From positions 10,374,495 through 10,438,494 of the forward strand of contig CP053150.1 in assembly GCA_014607495.2 (NCBI GenBank): DNA of 64,000 bases, in the 5' to 3' direction. Shown piece after piece: positions 31,799 through 44,753 of the stretch. The DNA comes from Carposina sasakii (Eukaryota > Arthropoda > Insecta > Lepidoptera > Carposinidae). Both the position numbers and the translations under genes were made by a program. The notes beneath the pieces are model-generated. The model was not told the DNA's origin and made no database searches. It worked only from the letters and a program-made list of their open reading frames with translations. The stretch's first letter is position 1, and each line of letters begins with the position of its first letter.

Positions 31799-34700
31799 GT
31801 AAGTGTTTTTGTAAATAACGTGTAAGTTGTGAATGGAACAACCTGTGACGTTTAATTAATGATTTGTTGACATTGAACGTAATTTATTCAAAATTACGAG
31901 TATGCAGCCCAAAGCATGCCGACATAGTTCCTACTGTAATGATATTAATTCAAGACAATCTGATAACTTTGATGTCTTTTCCTGTACTAGTATGTAATTA
32001 AAACAATTTTTTAAACATTTACAAAGACAATTTTATGAAAATGTTTGTTTTGGATTTGCATAATAAACTAACTAGGTGCATTAAAATTTAAATATGTAAT
32101 GATAGGATTAAAATATCACAGATAAATATAGTCATTAATAAAGCACTTAGCCGTTTCTAAAGTCCACAAAATAAATGGAAAGAACGAAACAGAATTTATC
32201 TTTGAAGTAACTTCTAAGGATATGCCAGTTGGTGGAGCGTCGAGCGTCAAAACATGTGTATATTTTTACACTCAATCTCAGACTCTACGTAGAGCTTAGA
32301 AAAGGAAGGCGTAAAGCTGCATAAACTAAACATACCGGGAAACAAACATTCAACACCAATATTGCTGCAAGAAATGTTGATGCAATTAGATTGTGTATTT
32401 ATGACAAGGATTTCTGAAAAGTTACTAAACTTTCTATACAGTTTAATACAGTAATTTAGTTTATAAAGTGTAACAATAGTTACGGTCAAACAAACTAAAG
32501 ACTCCAGAATTTCGTAAAGTAAAAACAATGTTAATAATTTACCACTCTTAAGTGAATTAATAACAATCACACTTATAAATTTAGAGCTAGATTTGTCAAG
32601 TATAGAAGCAGAATTTTCATATATTTATTGTGCTAAAGAAATAAAAAATATTAATGATAGCTAACTAAAATAATTTAATTATTTTTATCCAACCAACTGT
32701 ATAAATCGAAATAAATAATATGGTTTGAACATTTAATGATGATGAGATTTCCGTAAGACTACAGAGAGGGCACTGTTCTATGATGAACAACTTACGGTTA
32801 TCTATTCTCCGACTATTTTATTACGCTTTTAATTACCATTACGTTGTTCAAGTTATATGAAACATACAGAGATAATATTGTTTATTGATCGTAAAGGTTA
32901 AACAATTAAGGGACAGTTCATCTTTCATGAGAAATTTTATAGCATTATATCTTTCATCTTAACTGTTAAACTTCTTTTGTTATAAGAGATTATTAAATTC
33001 CTTTATACCAATCATGTTAAACTTTTAGTTATACTCGTAAAAAGGATATCTCTGAAAAATCATTAAATTTTTGGATCCTCTCTATTCAATATTGGTATCA
33101 AAATCCTGATGATCCTTATTTATATCTTGTTTGCAACTGTTGAGTAAGAGAGTTGTATTCCAGAATCTTTGTATTAGGTAGTTTATATTAAGAGTTCCTG
33201 TACAAATAGGTACGAGATACTCCAGGTAAACAAACTTCCTTCCTCACGTATTTTCCTGTTTATGGTGAAATATACAATGTAATCGAAATATAGTATAAGC
33301 AGTATTATTTGATTCGCAACGTTCTATGAAACATACTGGATATACCTATATATTATATGTATTTTACTTTTTATGTATCTAATAAATCTGTGGCCTTATT
33401 AAAATTGGTCGTCATATTTTGTTTTTTTCCACAATGTGTTAATTCACACCTCTGAGTTAAGTTATCCCTACTCTACACCATGTTTAATAATATTGGAGGT
33501 TATGTTACGTGTTTTTATTATACTTTACTGACGATAATCCCCACTTGTTGAGATAATGGACAAATTATACGAGACAATACTATACCTAAGTCTTTTTTCC
33601 GCCATGTTTCACTTAGCCGTGATCTAGAAGAGTAATCTTCTTTTAAGCACTTTCTTCGCGTCATGGCTGCGTAAACGCAGATCTTGTGATCGGGAGCATT
33701 AGCGTATACGCAGAACTCATTGCGAACATCCGCAATCACGATCAAACTTTTACTACCAACGGATCAACAAGATTATGAATGTAGACTGTATTCTTCAAGT
33801 TAAATAAAATGGTCGCCATGTTTGTCGTCTTTTTTCGTCGCGCGCTTAATTCTTAAATACAAAATCCAATCATCTTAAACATAGATTTTTACATTACATT
33901 TGTAACTATAATTATTCTTCATCTATTATAATTATACATATTACCTCTAAATATACAGTCGAGGGTTTACATGATTCATTTACTATGTATAATGTAATAC
34001 AGTACCTGCAGTTAAATTGTAGCTACCTACTATACTTGACAAAGGTCTTAATCTTCTCCAAAGCTTGGAAGGTCTTGTTAAGTTGTAAGTCACGTAGGAA
34101 CATGGTTTAACCACAAAGACAATTAAGTAATGATTCCCAATACACGAACGTCTTTCATAGACATATAGTTTAGACACAGCGTATTTTTGTGTAGTCTGTG
34201 CAAAGTGCAAAAATGCAATAGTACCTATCTCATGCACAATCAAATTATCAACAGCTGTTGATCCTCTCACCTAATTAAAAGCTTCTGAAAGACCACATTT
34301 ACGTAGAAATACGATACATATTGCTCTAATTACAATAGCGAGATCAAGTAAGATAACACCGAAGCCACATGAGAAGCATGACTTTCAACAAGTTCTCTGA
34401 GCATGCTATTAATAATACTGCTTAGTGGTCTGTACTGCAGCATCTGGGCCCAATGTCATTGGAGATAGGCGAATTAATTTGCTATATACAGACCTACAAT
34501 TACACTGATAGACGGACATTCTTCAACATTGTAAGCATAAACAATTTAACTTTTCAGCTCCAATTACTATTGTATGCGTAGGCATTTTTAATATTTGGCC
34601 TTAATATCTCATGATGGTTTTGTTGATACTCAGGTAATTTCTGATTGATTTACTTTACTTGAACATTTTAATAGTGTATTAAACTGTTTTTGCTATAGCA

Positions 34701-37700
34701 GTCCAAAGTGTGGCTAAAGTTGGGTTGGTTAGGTTAGGTCATAGAATACATAATAGACTATTGTTTTCCATCAATGAGCCTTTCCATATTATTCCTTAAC
34801 TTGACAGTACTACAGTTAAGATTCACCGTAATGATGTCAGATAGGTATATCCTCACTGCGAGCATCGTAACGATCGCCGTTTCCATTTTCCAAATTGGCA
34901 ATTAAAGATAATTTTAGCCTCAAAATCATGAACATTATATGAAAGGTCTTCAGCTTTATTTTATTTGTTGTCTATGAACGTAGAATAATTTCCATTAAAT
35001 ATACAGGGTTTACTTAAAAACATGGATAATATTTTTTGAAGTAAGAGATGCATAGTGATATCTACATGTGACCTACTTGGAGTAGAGTGCGGGACCCTTT
35101 TTCTATTACCATCCATTAGATAATCCAATCTTTGAGTGAGGTTAAGGTCACTAATCAATAGTCTACGCAGGCAGCTAGAGCAAATTAGAAACTGCGAGTT
35201 AGACTGTTTAAAACTCGATCAAAGGCCAATACCCACAGCTAAGCAATTTAAGATATATCGATAACATTTGATGATTTCTAGATTCTGAATTAAAATCTTG
35301 TAATAAGCCTGGTGTTAGGTAATTTTTATTAGTGAATAACTACTTTATCTTAAATAGCAATAAACAGATTAAGATTGATAATTGAATTTAGAAATTAATC
35401 TTTTTTCTAATTTAAATCGTAAACACTGTAAGTTATAAAAAGTTAATATGATAAGAAATAAGATATTCATTCGACGATTAAAAAAGATCAATATTAACCG
35501 AAATTAAGTGGCAATGTTCTTTATTTATAAGTATCTAATTCAGATATGTATCATAATATTTTTATGCATTATTCCCTTGTACTCGTAATGGAATAGGCCA
35601 TTCGTCCATCGTCAAGATGAGAATAAAAATCCATTCCTTTATAAAGTTTCAATTAGGCTTTACTTATAATTTACATCGAAAAAAAAAACAAATGTGAAAA
35701 TGAACAATTTGGACAGACCGAACTGGTTCAGCGTAACTCCGGAAGCGAACGGGTTCCTCGAACGAGATATGTAATAATTGGAATTTAAATTTTAACTAAT
35801 GAAAGATGGTTGAGGAACAACCAGAGACGTCAGGCTTTTTCTGAATTATCCGAACCTATTACTTGGATTGGGTAACTCAACAGCTTTCACTAACTACAAC
35901 TTGTTTTACAATCAACGCATCACGCAACATTTTAGGTAACTTATCACGGATTGTAGCACATGAGTGTTATATTACGTTTAAGAGCAATGAAACATAAAGA
36001 AGCGATTCATCTGTTAAACTTATTCTTGCAGTAATCACCGGATTATCTCATGGCACGAAACGTAATAGCGCAGCGAAGCTTCGATGCTAAAACTCAAACG
36101 AAACCACTTTATTCCATTAATCTGCATAGGAATCTGCAATTTAATTTCGAATGCGATTTTTTAAATTAAAATTGCTCTATATAAAGTTTTCGTGACCGTG
36201 AAGCATAGCAAACGGCTAAGAGTAATTGCCTTAATTGATGATTTTTTTCAAATGGTCGTGGAACAAATCTGAAGTGCGAGTTCCGTATGGTAGGTGATAC
36301 GTTCTAGTTGTTCTGTAAAAGTAAGTAAATCGCATGTTCTTGACTGACATGAAAATTGTAGACACTTGAATGGATTCAGATGCTTGTTAAATACGAGGTT
36401 ACACAGCAGGTACACTGGTTATAACTATTATTAGAACGAAACATCGTCGTACTTGTTTACACATGGAGACAGCGTGATAATGACAGAATATTTTATTGAC
36501 CTAAATAGAAATTCAACGCCCTATATTTGTAAACGAATTCGATAGAAAATATCTATACTTTATCAATGATCTGTTTACCTGAATCGGGAAATAGAACGTT
36601 AAACACAAAGATATTGTCGATAACCTACATTTTATTTCTTTCTGTAGAAACTGCTTACAAGGCATAAACATTTCAACACTCTCAATGATAGGAAACAAAA
36701 TTGTTGTAATCTATCCAAGTCAAGTTATTTATTTAGTCTAACTAAAGTAATATTTCGTTTTTAATACATAATTTATATACTTAAAACTTCCTTCCAATTT
36801 GTTGATGTATGTAATTTAGTATAGGAAAGAAGTTATAAAAATGTGTAATTTGAATTGCACCGATATTTTAGTAATATAATAAAAGTTAAAGCCGCTTTCA
36901 TAAAACGTGCTGATTACTCAATACCTAATTAAACATGTTAAAAAACAACCAATTCATAAATAGTGAGATTCCGACTCGAGAATTTTTATATTTTTATTTG
37001 TGCGTGGATGCTTGAAATCCAATTTTGTGACAGGAAATGGTCCGAACCGTCGCCGGCGTTGGTCGACGTATTTTATTTATTACCAACTATTACATAAATG
37101 TATGGTAAATGTCTATTAGTTGGACACATTTGATTTATCTTGATGTGATCTGTGCAGGGAGCCGGCTGATACCGTTGTTTTACTTTACTTAGCTTATCTT
37201 AATATACCTGCGGTAGAGTCCACTCGTACTCCTCCTCCCACCACCTTAGCTCTACGAGAACCGTGAAGCCGCTTAAAACTTGATAACTAGTTATTTTACT
37301 ATTATGTAGATACAACTTATTTTTAAAAAGTATGATTGGATTTTTTCTTTCAAAAAATGCTTACTACTCTAAGCTTTCTCTTTTGTTTTCTCTTACTCTA
37401 CAATAAAGTAAGTTTCTAAGTTTACATATACTTTTTAACTTATTACCTAAGTAGGTAGAAAATTTTACAAAAGGCTAAGTAATTACGGTGATGTTTATCT
37501 TAACATAAACCCTTCCATGGGAATATTTCACTAAGTTTGTGAACAAAGTACAGGAAGAGAGTTTATTTTCCCTAATTATCATAAAGCAGAGAACACAAAA
37601 TAATAAAAACTTTGTTGAGAACTACCTGCCCTTTATTACATAAAAAGTATACGTTTACAAATTGCTTATTATTTTTTTCTTATTCCTTAAATAGTGATAG

Positions 37701-37738
37701 AGGTGTTATTTTTTCATGGGGTATTGTGGTAAAAGCCA
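31799..37738. other. Probable first intron; no gene seen
   Basis: Six kilobases of AT-rich DNA without recognised coding exons. Short frames (32247-32570, 33518-33745, 33983-34270, minus) have no domain. Confidence 0.35.
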
Positions 37739-37739
37739 C

Positions 37740-37800
37740 GTGTAGTGGGCGGCGAGGGTCGTCAATGGAAGTGTCCGCCCACTTGCGCACGCGCAGCATA
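37740..37800. promoter_or_regulatory. GC-box and NRF1-like cluster
   Basis: AGTGGGCGG (37744) and its reverse complement CCGCCCACT (37775) enclose a GC-rich spacer and are followed by TTGCGCACGCGCAGC, close to the NRF1/ewg palindrome TGCGCATGCGC. It is an isolated CpG-rich island, perhaps an alternative promoter or enhancer. Confidence 0.35.
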
Positions 37801-38177
37801 ACACCTACACGATTGTAAATTGGTTTTTAACTGTACCGGCAACAAATTGTCGTCATAAATATGAATACTAAGTAATCCCTATAAGCAGCCATCAGAGCTG
37901 TTACATGGTGAAGTAGTAATAAAGTGTAACGAGTGAGATATACTGGATTCCCAATATAACTATTGGGATAATAATACATAATTTCACTCATAGGAAGTCC
38001 ACTGCTGAGCATAGTCGTCCCCCATTTAACTACACACACTATGAACGCAATCAAGAGCAATACTCCATCCTTCTCCATTGGCTGTCATATATATTCAATA
38101 TTCATGTATTTTTATACAATGAAACTACTTAATAATTACTTAATTACTACAAATAGCTACAATAACTTATACACGGG

Positions 38178-38450
38178 CATAGAGGAATAAGATGTAGACA
38201 TAGAGTGCTAATGTCATACTAACAGTTTCGATGCAACATTAGACTTTTCGGTGCCTCACAATTCCAGTCCTAGATACTTAGATTGTATTACTATACGTTA
38301 CAATACATTAGTAATGTAGTATATTACTATACATTACACTAATAGAATCTAAGTGTCAACGACTCAAATTGGTGAGGTACCGAAAAGTCTAACGGGGCAT
38401 CAAAACAGTTAGTATGACATTAGCACTCTATGACATCTTATTCCTCTATG
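38178..38450. mobile_element. 273-bp foldback MITE with 7-bp target duplication
   Basis: The two halves are reverse complements over most of their length (left starts CATAGAGGAATAAGATGT, right ends ACATCTTATTCCTCTATG), with blocks AGAGTGCTAATGTCATACTA and TTAGACTTTTCGGT in both arms. ACACGGG flanks it exactly at 38171-38177 and 38451-38457. No transposase is inside. Confidence 0.9.
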
Positions 38451-38592
38451 ACACGGGTTACCTGGTTGGTATACAGATCATAATCTAAATTTATCTTTTA
38501 TTTCGACACGTGTCTGTTTTCAGTTTCTTAATTTTATTACATATGAACAGTCATTTAATTCATTTGAGAAAATTGGGGATCTAACCGTAGAA

Positions 38593-38858
38593 TGCTTCTT
38601 CTATGCTGCTCTGGGAGTGAAAAAAAAAGTATAATACTACAGCTGCTTGTCTTCCCAGGCATACTGTACAAGACAGTAGAGGGACAAGAGGGTCTTGGTG
38701 TTTTGTAGGCGATGTGCTGACCTGTCACTACTAACCGAACTTGTACATCTCAACTATACCCTCCAAATTAGTCAGAAGTGGTACCATGTGGTTCTATCGG
38801 CCCTTGGTGCTCTGCCTACCCCGTAAGGGATAAAGGCATGATTATATGTATGTATGTA
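38593..38858 (+). repeat. Dispersed repeat family D, copy 1
   Basis: Runs from GCTTCTTCTATGCTGCTCTG through GGGACAAGAGGGTCTTGGTG and GCTCTGCCTACCCCGTAAGG to a (TATG)n tail. The reverse-complement copy is 57533-57791. The tetranucleotide tail suggests a LINE or SINE 3' end. Confidence 0.8.
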
Positions 38859-40146
38859 TTATACGTAGAACGTATACATTCTCAATGAATCTTTACGATC
38901 ATCGTCAAGTTCTAAAGTGTAAATGCCCTTTCACTGTCTTTCTTCGCAAGCTATTGTCCTTCGATAGGCGGCGGTAAACCAAGGATCGTGATGGCATTTT
39001 TATATTTCCGATCCTTACGCAGCCAGCATTATGATATTAAGTGATATTTCTTTGTGCTATTCTTACTAGAAAAGCCTGACGGGGTTTAAAGACCTTGAGT
39101 TGAACTTAATGCAACTGGCATTTCAGCAAAGGTAGCGTAGGCAGTAAAAAATTATAAGTTACCATTGAAAGTTCACACGAGAAATATTTAGTAGTAAAGG
39201 AGCTGGGAATTACTTCCTGTCACTTTACTTCCTTCTGTTGTACACCTTTATCCTGATATAATGGACGTGAAGTAGAGACGTCATAGGTTTCCCTACTTCG
39301 AAGTATGTATAAGCAAAATTGTCTTTGGCGTGACATTTTCAATGAAGTAGAATAGAGAATTGTCAAGAAACCGATGCAAATTGGAGGGTAGTTTATTAAC
39401 TGTTTAAAAGCGCACGATCATTTCTCCTCCATGATCACACTACATAATATGATTAACGTAAACATGAAATTATCGTTTCATCAACACCCGTGGCTTTGAC
39501 ATTTTACATTATATAGGTAAGTGGACGAACACATGCAAATTCTATCGAAAATTATTATTAAAAGGGTTTTAAAAAATTCTATGTTACGAGGCTATGATAA
39601 AACGATGTTTAAGTAAGTAAGTGGGTACTTAAAAATCCTGCTAAGGGACGAGGATTTGCATGATTTTAAATGGGATGAATAAAATATACCTTTCAGAATA
39701 TTTTTAAGTCATTTCAAGTTTCATTTTATACTTCGTCCCCAGGCACCTACAGTTGTACTTACCAAATTCGTCTAAACAGTCTGTCATATTTGTGACTCTT
39801 ATGTATTTTAAGTCGGCTCTATCGTCGTCGGAAAGAACTTTTTATATTTATAGGTAAGGGCCAGACAAGGGCCACTTGAAATTCAAGTAGATTCTAGATT
39901 CTAGGGATATCTATATACATATATTGTCTTAGTATAAAAAATTTAAATACAATGTGCCTGGGGATAAAAAAAACAACATTTAACGACTACAAAAAATGTT
40001 CTTATGTTAAAAAAAAAAGAAAATACAAACATCTCTCAATCTCTATGTAATAAGAATAAGAGCTTAGGCACTTCGTTCAAATTAGGTCTTACTATAATAT
40101 GATTTGTAGAGAAGACGTTATGATTTAACAGATTTTTTTGTTACAG
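38859..40146. other. Probable intron; no gene seen
   Basis: No recognised feature. Confidence 0.3.
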
Positions 40147-40191
40147 TCGAGCGCCCGTGCCTGCCGTCTACTCCATGTGCAGTGGCGCAGG
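40147..40191 (+). other. Candidate 45-nt exon
   Basis: A strong acceptor (GATTTTTTTGTTACAG, ending 40146) and donor (GCAGG|GTGAGT at 40191/40192) enclose 45 GC-rich bases, open in all three frames, in an AT-rich region. The length is a multiple of three. It contains an ATG (in CTCCATGTGCAGTGG) that would start a short upstream frame if spliced to 51894. Ownership by the PDZ gene is inferred. Confidence 0.5.
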
Positions 40192-40426
40192 GTGAGTCAT
40201 GTATCTATTTATAATATCTCGCGGCTACGGACACTTTGGCTACGGCCACGCTAAAACGTATAAGGAATGTTAAAGAATTACTCGTGAAGAATATTTGCTA
40301 TGCATCAACCAAGGAATTTGTATGATAAACTATAGAAGGAATGTAACATGAAGAATTAGTTAGAAATTGTTACGCTATATGCACGGTTTATAGGTATGTA
40401 AGAATAATAAATAGATTATTATCTGA

Positions 40427-40500
40427 ACTACAGGATCATAAAGAAGATCTTACAATCACGTTTAGCATAGCGGAGATAGATCTAAATGATCAGTTACAAG
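40427..40500 (+). repeat. M75 motif, copy 5
   Basis: CTACAGGATCATAAAGAAGA, CACGTTTAGCATAGCGG, CTAAATGATCAGTTACAAG; the best-preserved copy. Confidence 0.75.
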
Positions 40501-41914
40501 TCAACTCGAGATCACTAGCTTATCGCCTTGAAAAATGCCCGAGTTTCTTAGTCGGCTCTTACGACATGCATGAAAGGATATGCAGAAGATATAACACCCG
40601 CATCAAAACAGGATTCTTTTTTCTTTTTCTGACAAAAATAATTTAGTTTTAAATTATCTGCGGGCTTATCTCAGCGTGACAGGTAGTAAACATCTGAATA
40701 TAGGATTTCGGAAGAAAACAAAAGAAACCAGTACTAGGTGTCTATTATTATTGTATGCAAATAACAGATTACTTACCAATACCTGAGTCTGCCTGTATTT
40801 AACTCTGTGGTCCTTTTGGCCGTGCACACCAGTTAGTATAATTAGCGTTAAATGACTTGCATAGGGCTGGACCATGTAGGAGGGACGAAAAGGAGGTGCG
40901 ATGACCAATTTAGAATCAACTTAATATATGCTTAAATGCCAAAGTTTGACCTCCACTTATAATCTACCCTTCCGCACGTTACCCGCGAAATGGCGACTCT
41001 ACATTATTTCATTAAGCATAGTTAGACCACCTCCACAGACTCCTTCGTTCATGAACTGGACGTGCGTGTTCGTGAGATCGCTGTTTGTCTGTGCACCTGC
41101 CTACGATGTCAATGTCCGTCAATCGCCGGTGTACGTAGAGCAAGCGAAACTATGGCTTAATACTGTCCTGTACTTTAAATATTATGAGGTTGCTTTTAAA
41201 AGGCCTAATATGTGTTTATACGAGTATATTATACTTACGCATTTAGTAATACTTTGATACTATGATCTTCATAGATACTTGTAATACAAGAAAAAGATTG
41301 TAAGATCTCAATTCTCAAGTTTTTTCATTCATTGCTTTGATCTACATTATCGCACTAGTAGCTCTATAAAATATGCCTAGACCTAGTATTAACTACAATT
41401 TCTTTCACAGTAGGGCATCTTTTCAATTGTCAGATCTTCCTATATATGAATGGTAAAGTTAGTCCTTATTCATCTGCCCTATACGCTAAAATATACAAAA
41501 AGGCTTGAGCCTTCTTTTATGTAAGTACCTACTACTTACTTACATACAGTACAAGCATCTAATTTCTAAGCCGACCACTCGTTTTCTACAAATATCATTT
41601 ATTTCAACCTAGAACTAGGTAACACACATATTTATCTTGAATTCTAGACAAGATGAACTGTAAACATAATTACCCCAAGCAAATTATTGCTAAGCAGACA
41701 TTTCAAACATTTTTCCATCGACCGCATACATCTAAACTAAACCTCATATTTAGAACGTAGACCGAGGAATGAGTTATTATTAAGACATCTTAATAAGAAC
41801 TCATTACTTATGTCTAGTTATGTCAGATTCCGTCTTTGGTCCAAATCGAGCCATTTCAAAAGATACATAGTACATATTCATACACACACGGCTATGTTCC
41901 TAAAATGGGGTAGC
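40501..41914. other. Probable intron; no gene seen
   Basis: Frames of 80-109 codons at 40666-40908 (minus) and 40928-41257 (plus) overlap on opposite strands and show no domain. Confidence 0.35.
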
Positions 41915-41990
41915 TGGAGCTGCATGATCACGAAGGATGTCCTTACTGCCACATTTAGCATAGTGGGGTCAGTTAATGATCAGTTGGCCC
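41915..41990 (+). repeat. M75 motif, copy 6
   Basis: GCTGCATGATCACGAAGGAT, CACATTTAGCATAGTGGGG, TTAATGATCAGTTGG. Confidence 0.7.
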
Positions 41991-42109
41991 CAGAGCATCG
42001 TCTGTTATATCAGGGTGCACCACGGGCAGACCTTTGGTTCCTTTACATATTAGTTGAACCGATACACCGCTGCACTAAACACACTTAACTACACGAAAAT
42101 CAACCTTTT

Positions 42110-42420
42110 CAAATCAAATCAAATATTTATTTGCTAACCAGGGTATACCTACCTTCCTGCGATTACCAAAAATGCAGTTATCTCTTAGTCTACATGTAGC
42201 TGTAGAAACAGATAATTAGTGGCAAAGCAAGTAAACAAATCAGGTCCACGTCCAGCCAAGGATAGCGGGTACCGCTAGGAATTTTAAATGGTCAGCCACA
42301 GAAGGATTTGTGTGGCATTCGGTCCATTATTCTAGGACTCGTCGCCTACGCCTGGCATAGTCTTAGAATTACGACAATTATAAAATTACAGCCGCGATAA
42401 TAGAATTTGTTTGGTGCTAG
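42110..42420. repeat. Probable old retroelement 3' region
   Basis: CAAATCAAATCAAATATTTA at 42110 resembles LINE 3' tails in reverse; the following 250 bp is GC-richer than its flanks and non-coding. Identity uncertain. Confidence 0.3.
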
Positions 42421-43123
42421 GCGCTAGGCATATTCTGAAATCTGCAAATGGGTTTACATACTCTTTATATCCATAGGCTCTATCTATATCTTGCGATAAT
42501 TGCATTTATCATTTACATATTTGAACTTCCGAATATAGTTGTACTGTAAACCTGATACAATCTTCACATAGGTACTTACTCACATATATTATAAAATGCT
42601 ATGTTCTTTAATGACGGATCAACGCTCATCCTAAACCGCTGAACTTGGAGACCTCAAACTTGTGTGATATTGCATGAAACGAGCCTTCGACAAGATAACA
42701 TTTTTTGAAATTTCCCACATAAACGGAAATTAAGGGCATTTCTAAAGTTTACGCGGAAGTCCCGAGCGTCCACTAGTTTATACAGGGTGTGGGTGACAGC
42801 CACGCAAATACTGAAATGCTGAACAAGTAGGTACCATAATGGTACCTTGTTGAGTTATACGACAGTGTTATTACTCGCAGGAAATGTATTTTTGATTTCA
42901 TTATCAGCAATCTTTGCTCTCCGCGCCAATTGTATCGGGCGATCCTGTGACTAATTAGATGGGCTTATTGGTTATTGTGTAACACAGTGCTGTTTTTTGG
43001 ATCACCGGTGACTCTCCATTAGAGTTGATCAGTTATTTTAAATTATTTGAGGGCAAGTTGTTTTTTGAAAATCATCTTTTGGTTAAATTTTTATTTTTAT
43101 TTTAATGCATTATCTAAGGCCTA

Positions 43124-43362
43124 TGGATATGGTATAACGGGCTTGTTTTCGCAACTCGCCGACTGTGCGCCTATTTTGCGTAAAGGTGGTGTGTTCTCTG
43201 CTTGAGCCAGCCTGTCTCCTCCAGAAATCCTAGCAGCCTTTTCAGGTTGCCCAGAGTCTCGCTAAGCGAGCCTGGAGAGTCGTGATATTTTGCCCGGTAT
43301 GGGTCCACTTCTCTGCAGCGCAGCAGCAGATAGGCGGCTGTCTCCTCTTCCTCCATGCAGGC
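43124..43362 (-). pseudogene. Second RNase-H LINE fragment, nested in MITE-2
   Basis: Minus strand reads MEEEETAAYLLLRCREVDPY and GNLKRLLGFLEETGWLKQ, near-identical to the C-terminus at 24323-24540. The TATGG-type tail is at 43121-43136. A 12-bp duplication ATCTAAGGCCTA (43112-43123 and 43363-43374) bounds the 239-bp insert. Confidence 0.9.
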
Positions 43363-43394
43363 ATCTAAGGCCTAATTAAACGAACTAAATTATT

Positions 43395-43501
43395 CACCAT
43401 GGGTGCGCCCACCACCGGGCCCTACACCCTCCACTGACTGGCGCACCCATAGTGAATGTTTGAACTTCCGAATTGTAACGACTAATACAATTTCATTTAT
43501 A
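43395..43501 (+). mobile_element. Element S, short copy with hairpin
   Basis: Bounded by a perfect 13-bp duplication GAACTAAATTATT (43382-43394 and 43502-43514). The head equals 30476-30520, the tail equals 30762-30803, and at the junction it has GGCGCACCCATAGTGAAT, the reverse complement of its own start, giving an 18-bp stem (one mismatch) over 43392-43409/43440-43457. Confidence 0.8.
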
Positions 43502-44003
43502 GAACTAAATTATTATTTTTTTCCTGAAAATATGAAAAAAAATGTCGGAAAATTTGGAACCACGTAATTTCTATTAATTTTATTTAGGTATGTAGAGTCA
43601 TGTAAACAGTAATTATACCTACTTATGCTACACAACATTAAACATTATTTGCATATTATATTCTATATTTAATTGGCAAGTAACAATTTTGTTAATTTAA
43701 ATGTAGGCAGAGAAAGTTCATATACTTAGGTAATTTAAACTTAAAATAGTACTTTAATTTTTTTACTAATTGAGAGGAGCTGATTATGAACTATTAGAGA
43801 TAATGAATATGATATGATAAAAAGTATCTAGTATCTATCTATATAAAAAAATCAAACATGAAAAAGATCACGTTTCAAATTATCTAGGAACGGTTCTGCT
43901 GGGTGGGATTCATGATTAGGCACTCGCCTATTATCAAGAATAGTACTTAATAAAAATCTAGTTATTTCGCAGTATTTCATAATTTTTCCTCATACTTTCC
44001 TCG

Positions 44004-44064
44004 CTTCTTGATGTGAAGTTCGATCGATATTCATTTAATATCTATCGAACTTCACATCAAGAAG
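44004..44064. ncRNA. Near-perfect 61-nt hairpin, miRNA-like
   Basis: Arms CTTCTTGATGTGAAGTTCGAT (first 20 shown by CTTCTTGATGTGAAGTTCGA) at 44004-44024 and its exact reverse complement at 44044-44064. Pairing continues through GATATT/AATATC with one mismatch, leaving a 5-nt loop. Size fits a short precursor, but pairing is more perfect than usual; a small foldback element is the alternative. Confidence 0.4.
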
Positions 44065-44294
44065 TTTCTTTGATCGTCTGTTATTATTACTTAGTAGGTA
44101 ATTAAATGTTAGAAATAAGTAGATATTTACTCATGGAAAATAAGCAATAAATCTATGGTTTCCTAAGATAAGGAGGTTAAGATTTTTCGTACGTATGGCC
44201 GCTATGACAGCATTTATATATATAAATGGAAATGGAAACTAATTCGGGGTATTGACTAGGATAAACAAACAGCTCTATATAAGCCTCATTGCGA

Positions 44295-44753
44295 CTTCAG
44301 ACCATGATTCTGAGGCGAAACCCAGTGAAAATTTTCGCATGAAAATTCCAAAATTTTCCGATTTTTTTTTATTTTTTCAAGAAAAAATTTAAAGTACGTT
44401 TAAGTAGGCCTTAGATAATGACTTAGAAACAAAAATTTTACATATGGAAGATTTTTAAAAAATGTTCCCAAAAAAGTTCAAAATACTTACTAAACAACCC
44501 CAATGGAGACTCACATTGCATCATGATCCAAAAAACAGTAATGTATCACACAATAACCAATAAGCCAATTCAACTAGACACAGGATCACCCGATACAATT
44601 GGCGCGAAAAGCAAACATTGCGGATAGTCAAATTAAAAATGCATTTCCTGCGAATACTAACACTGTCGTATAACTCCAAAAAATGGTACTTGTAGAGTAT
44701 GTCGGTATTTGCCTAGCATACCTTCACCTTGCCTTGCTTTGCCACACATCCTG
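44295..44753. mobile_element. MITE-2, copy 2 (opposite orientation)
   Basis: From TTCAGACCATGATTCTGAGG to CACATCCTG then TATA. Left terminal repeat is missing. Confidence 0.8.

Larger units (their letters stand above)
42783..43545. mobile_element. MITE-2, copy 1, truncated and twice interrupted
   Basis: Starts TACAGGGTGTGGGTGACAGC. The body (CGCCAATTGTATCGGGCGAT, TGGATCACCGGTGACTC) matches the copies at 44295, 57907 and 63137. It is broken at 43124-43362 by a non-LTR fragment and at 43395-43501 by element S, and ends without its right terminal repeat. Confidence 0.85.

Noticed and set aside
40928..41257. 109-codon plus frame
   Set aside because: No recognisable domain, mixed composition, overlaps an 80-codon frame region; treated as chance.
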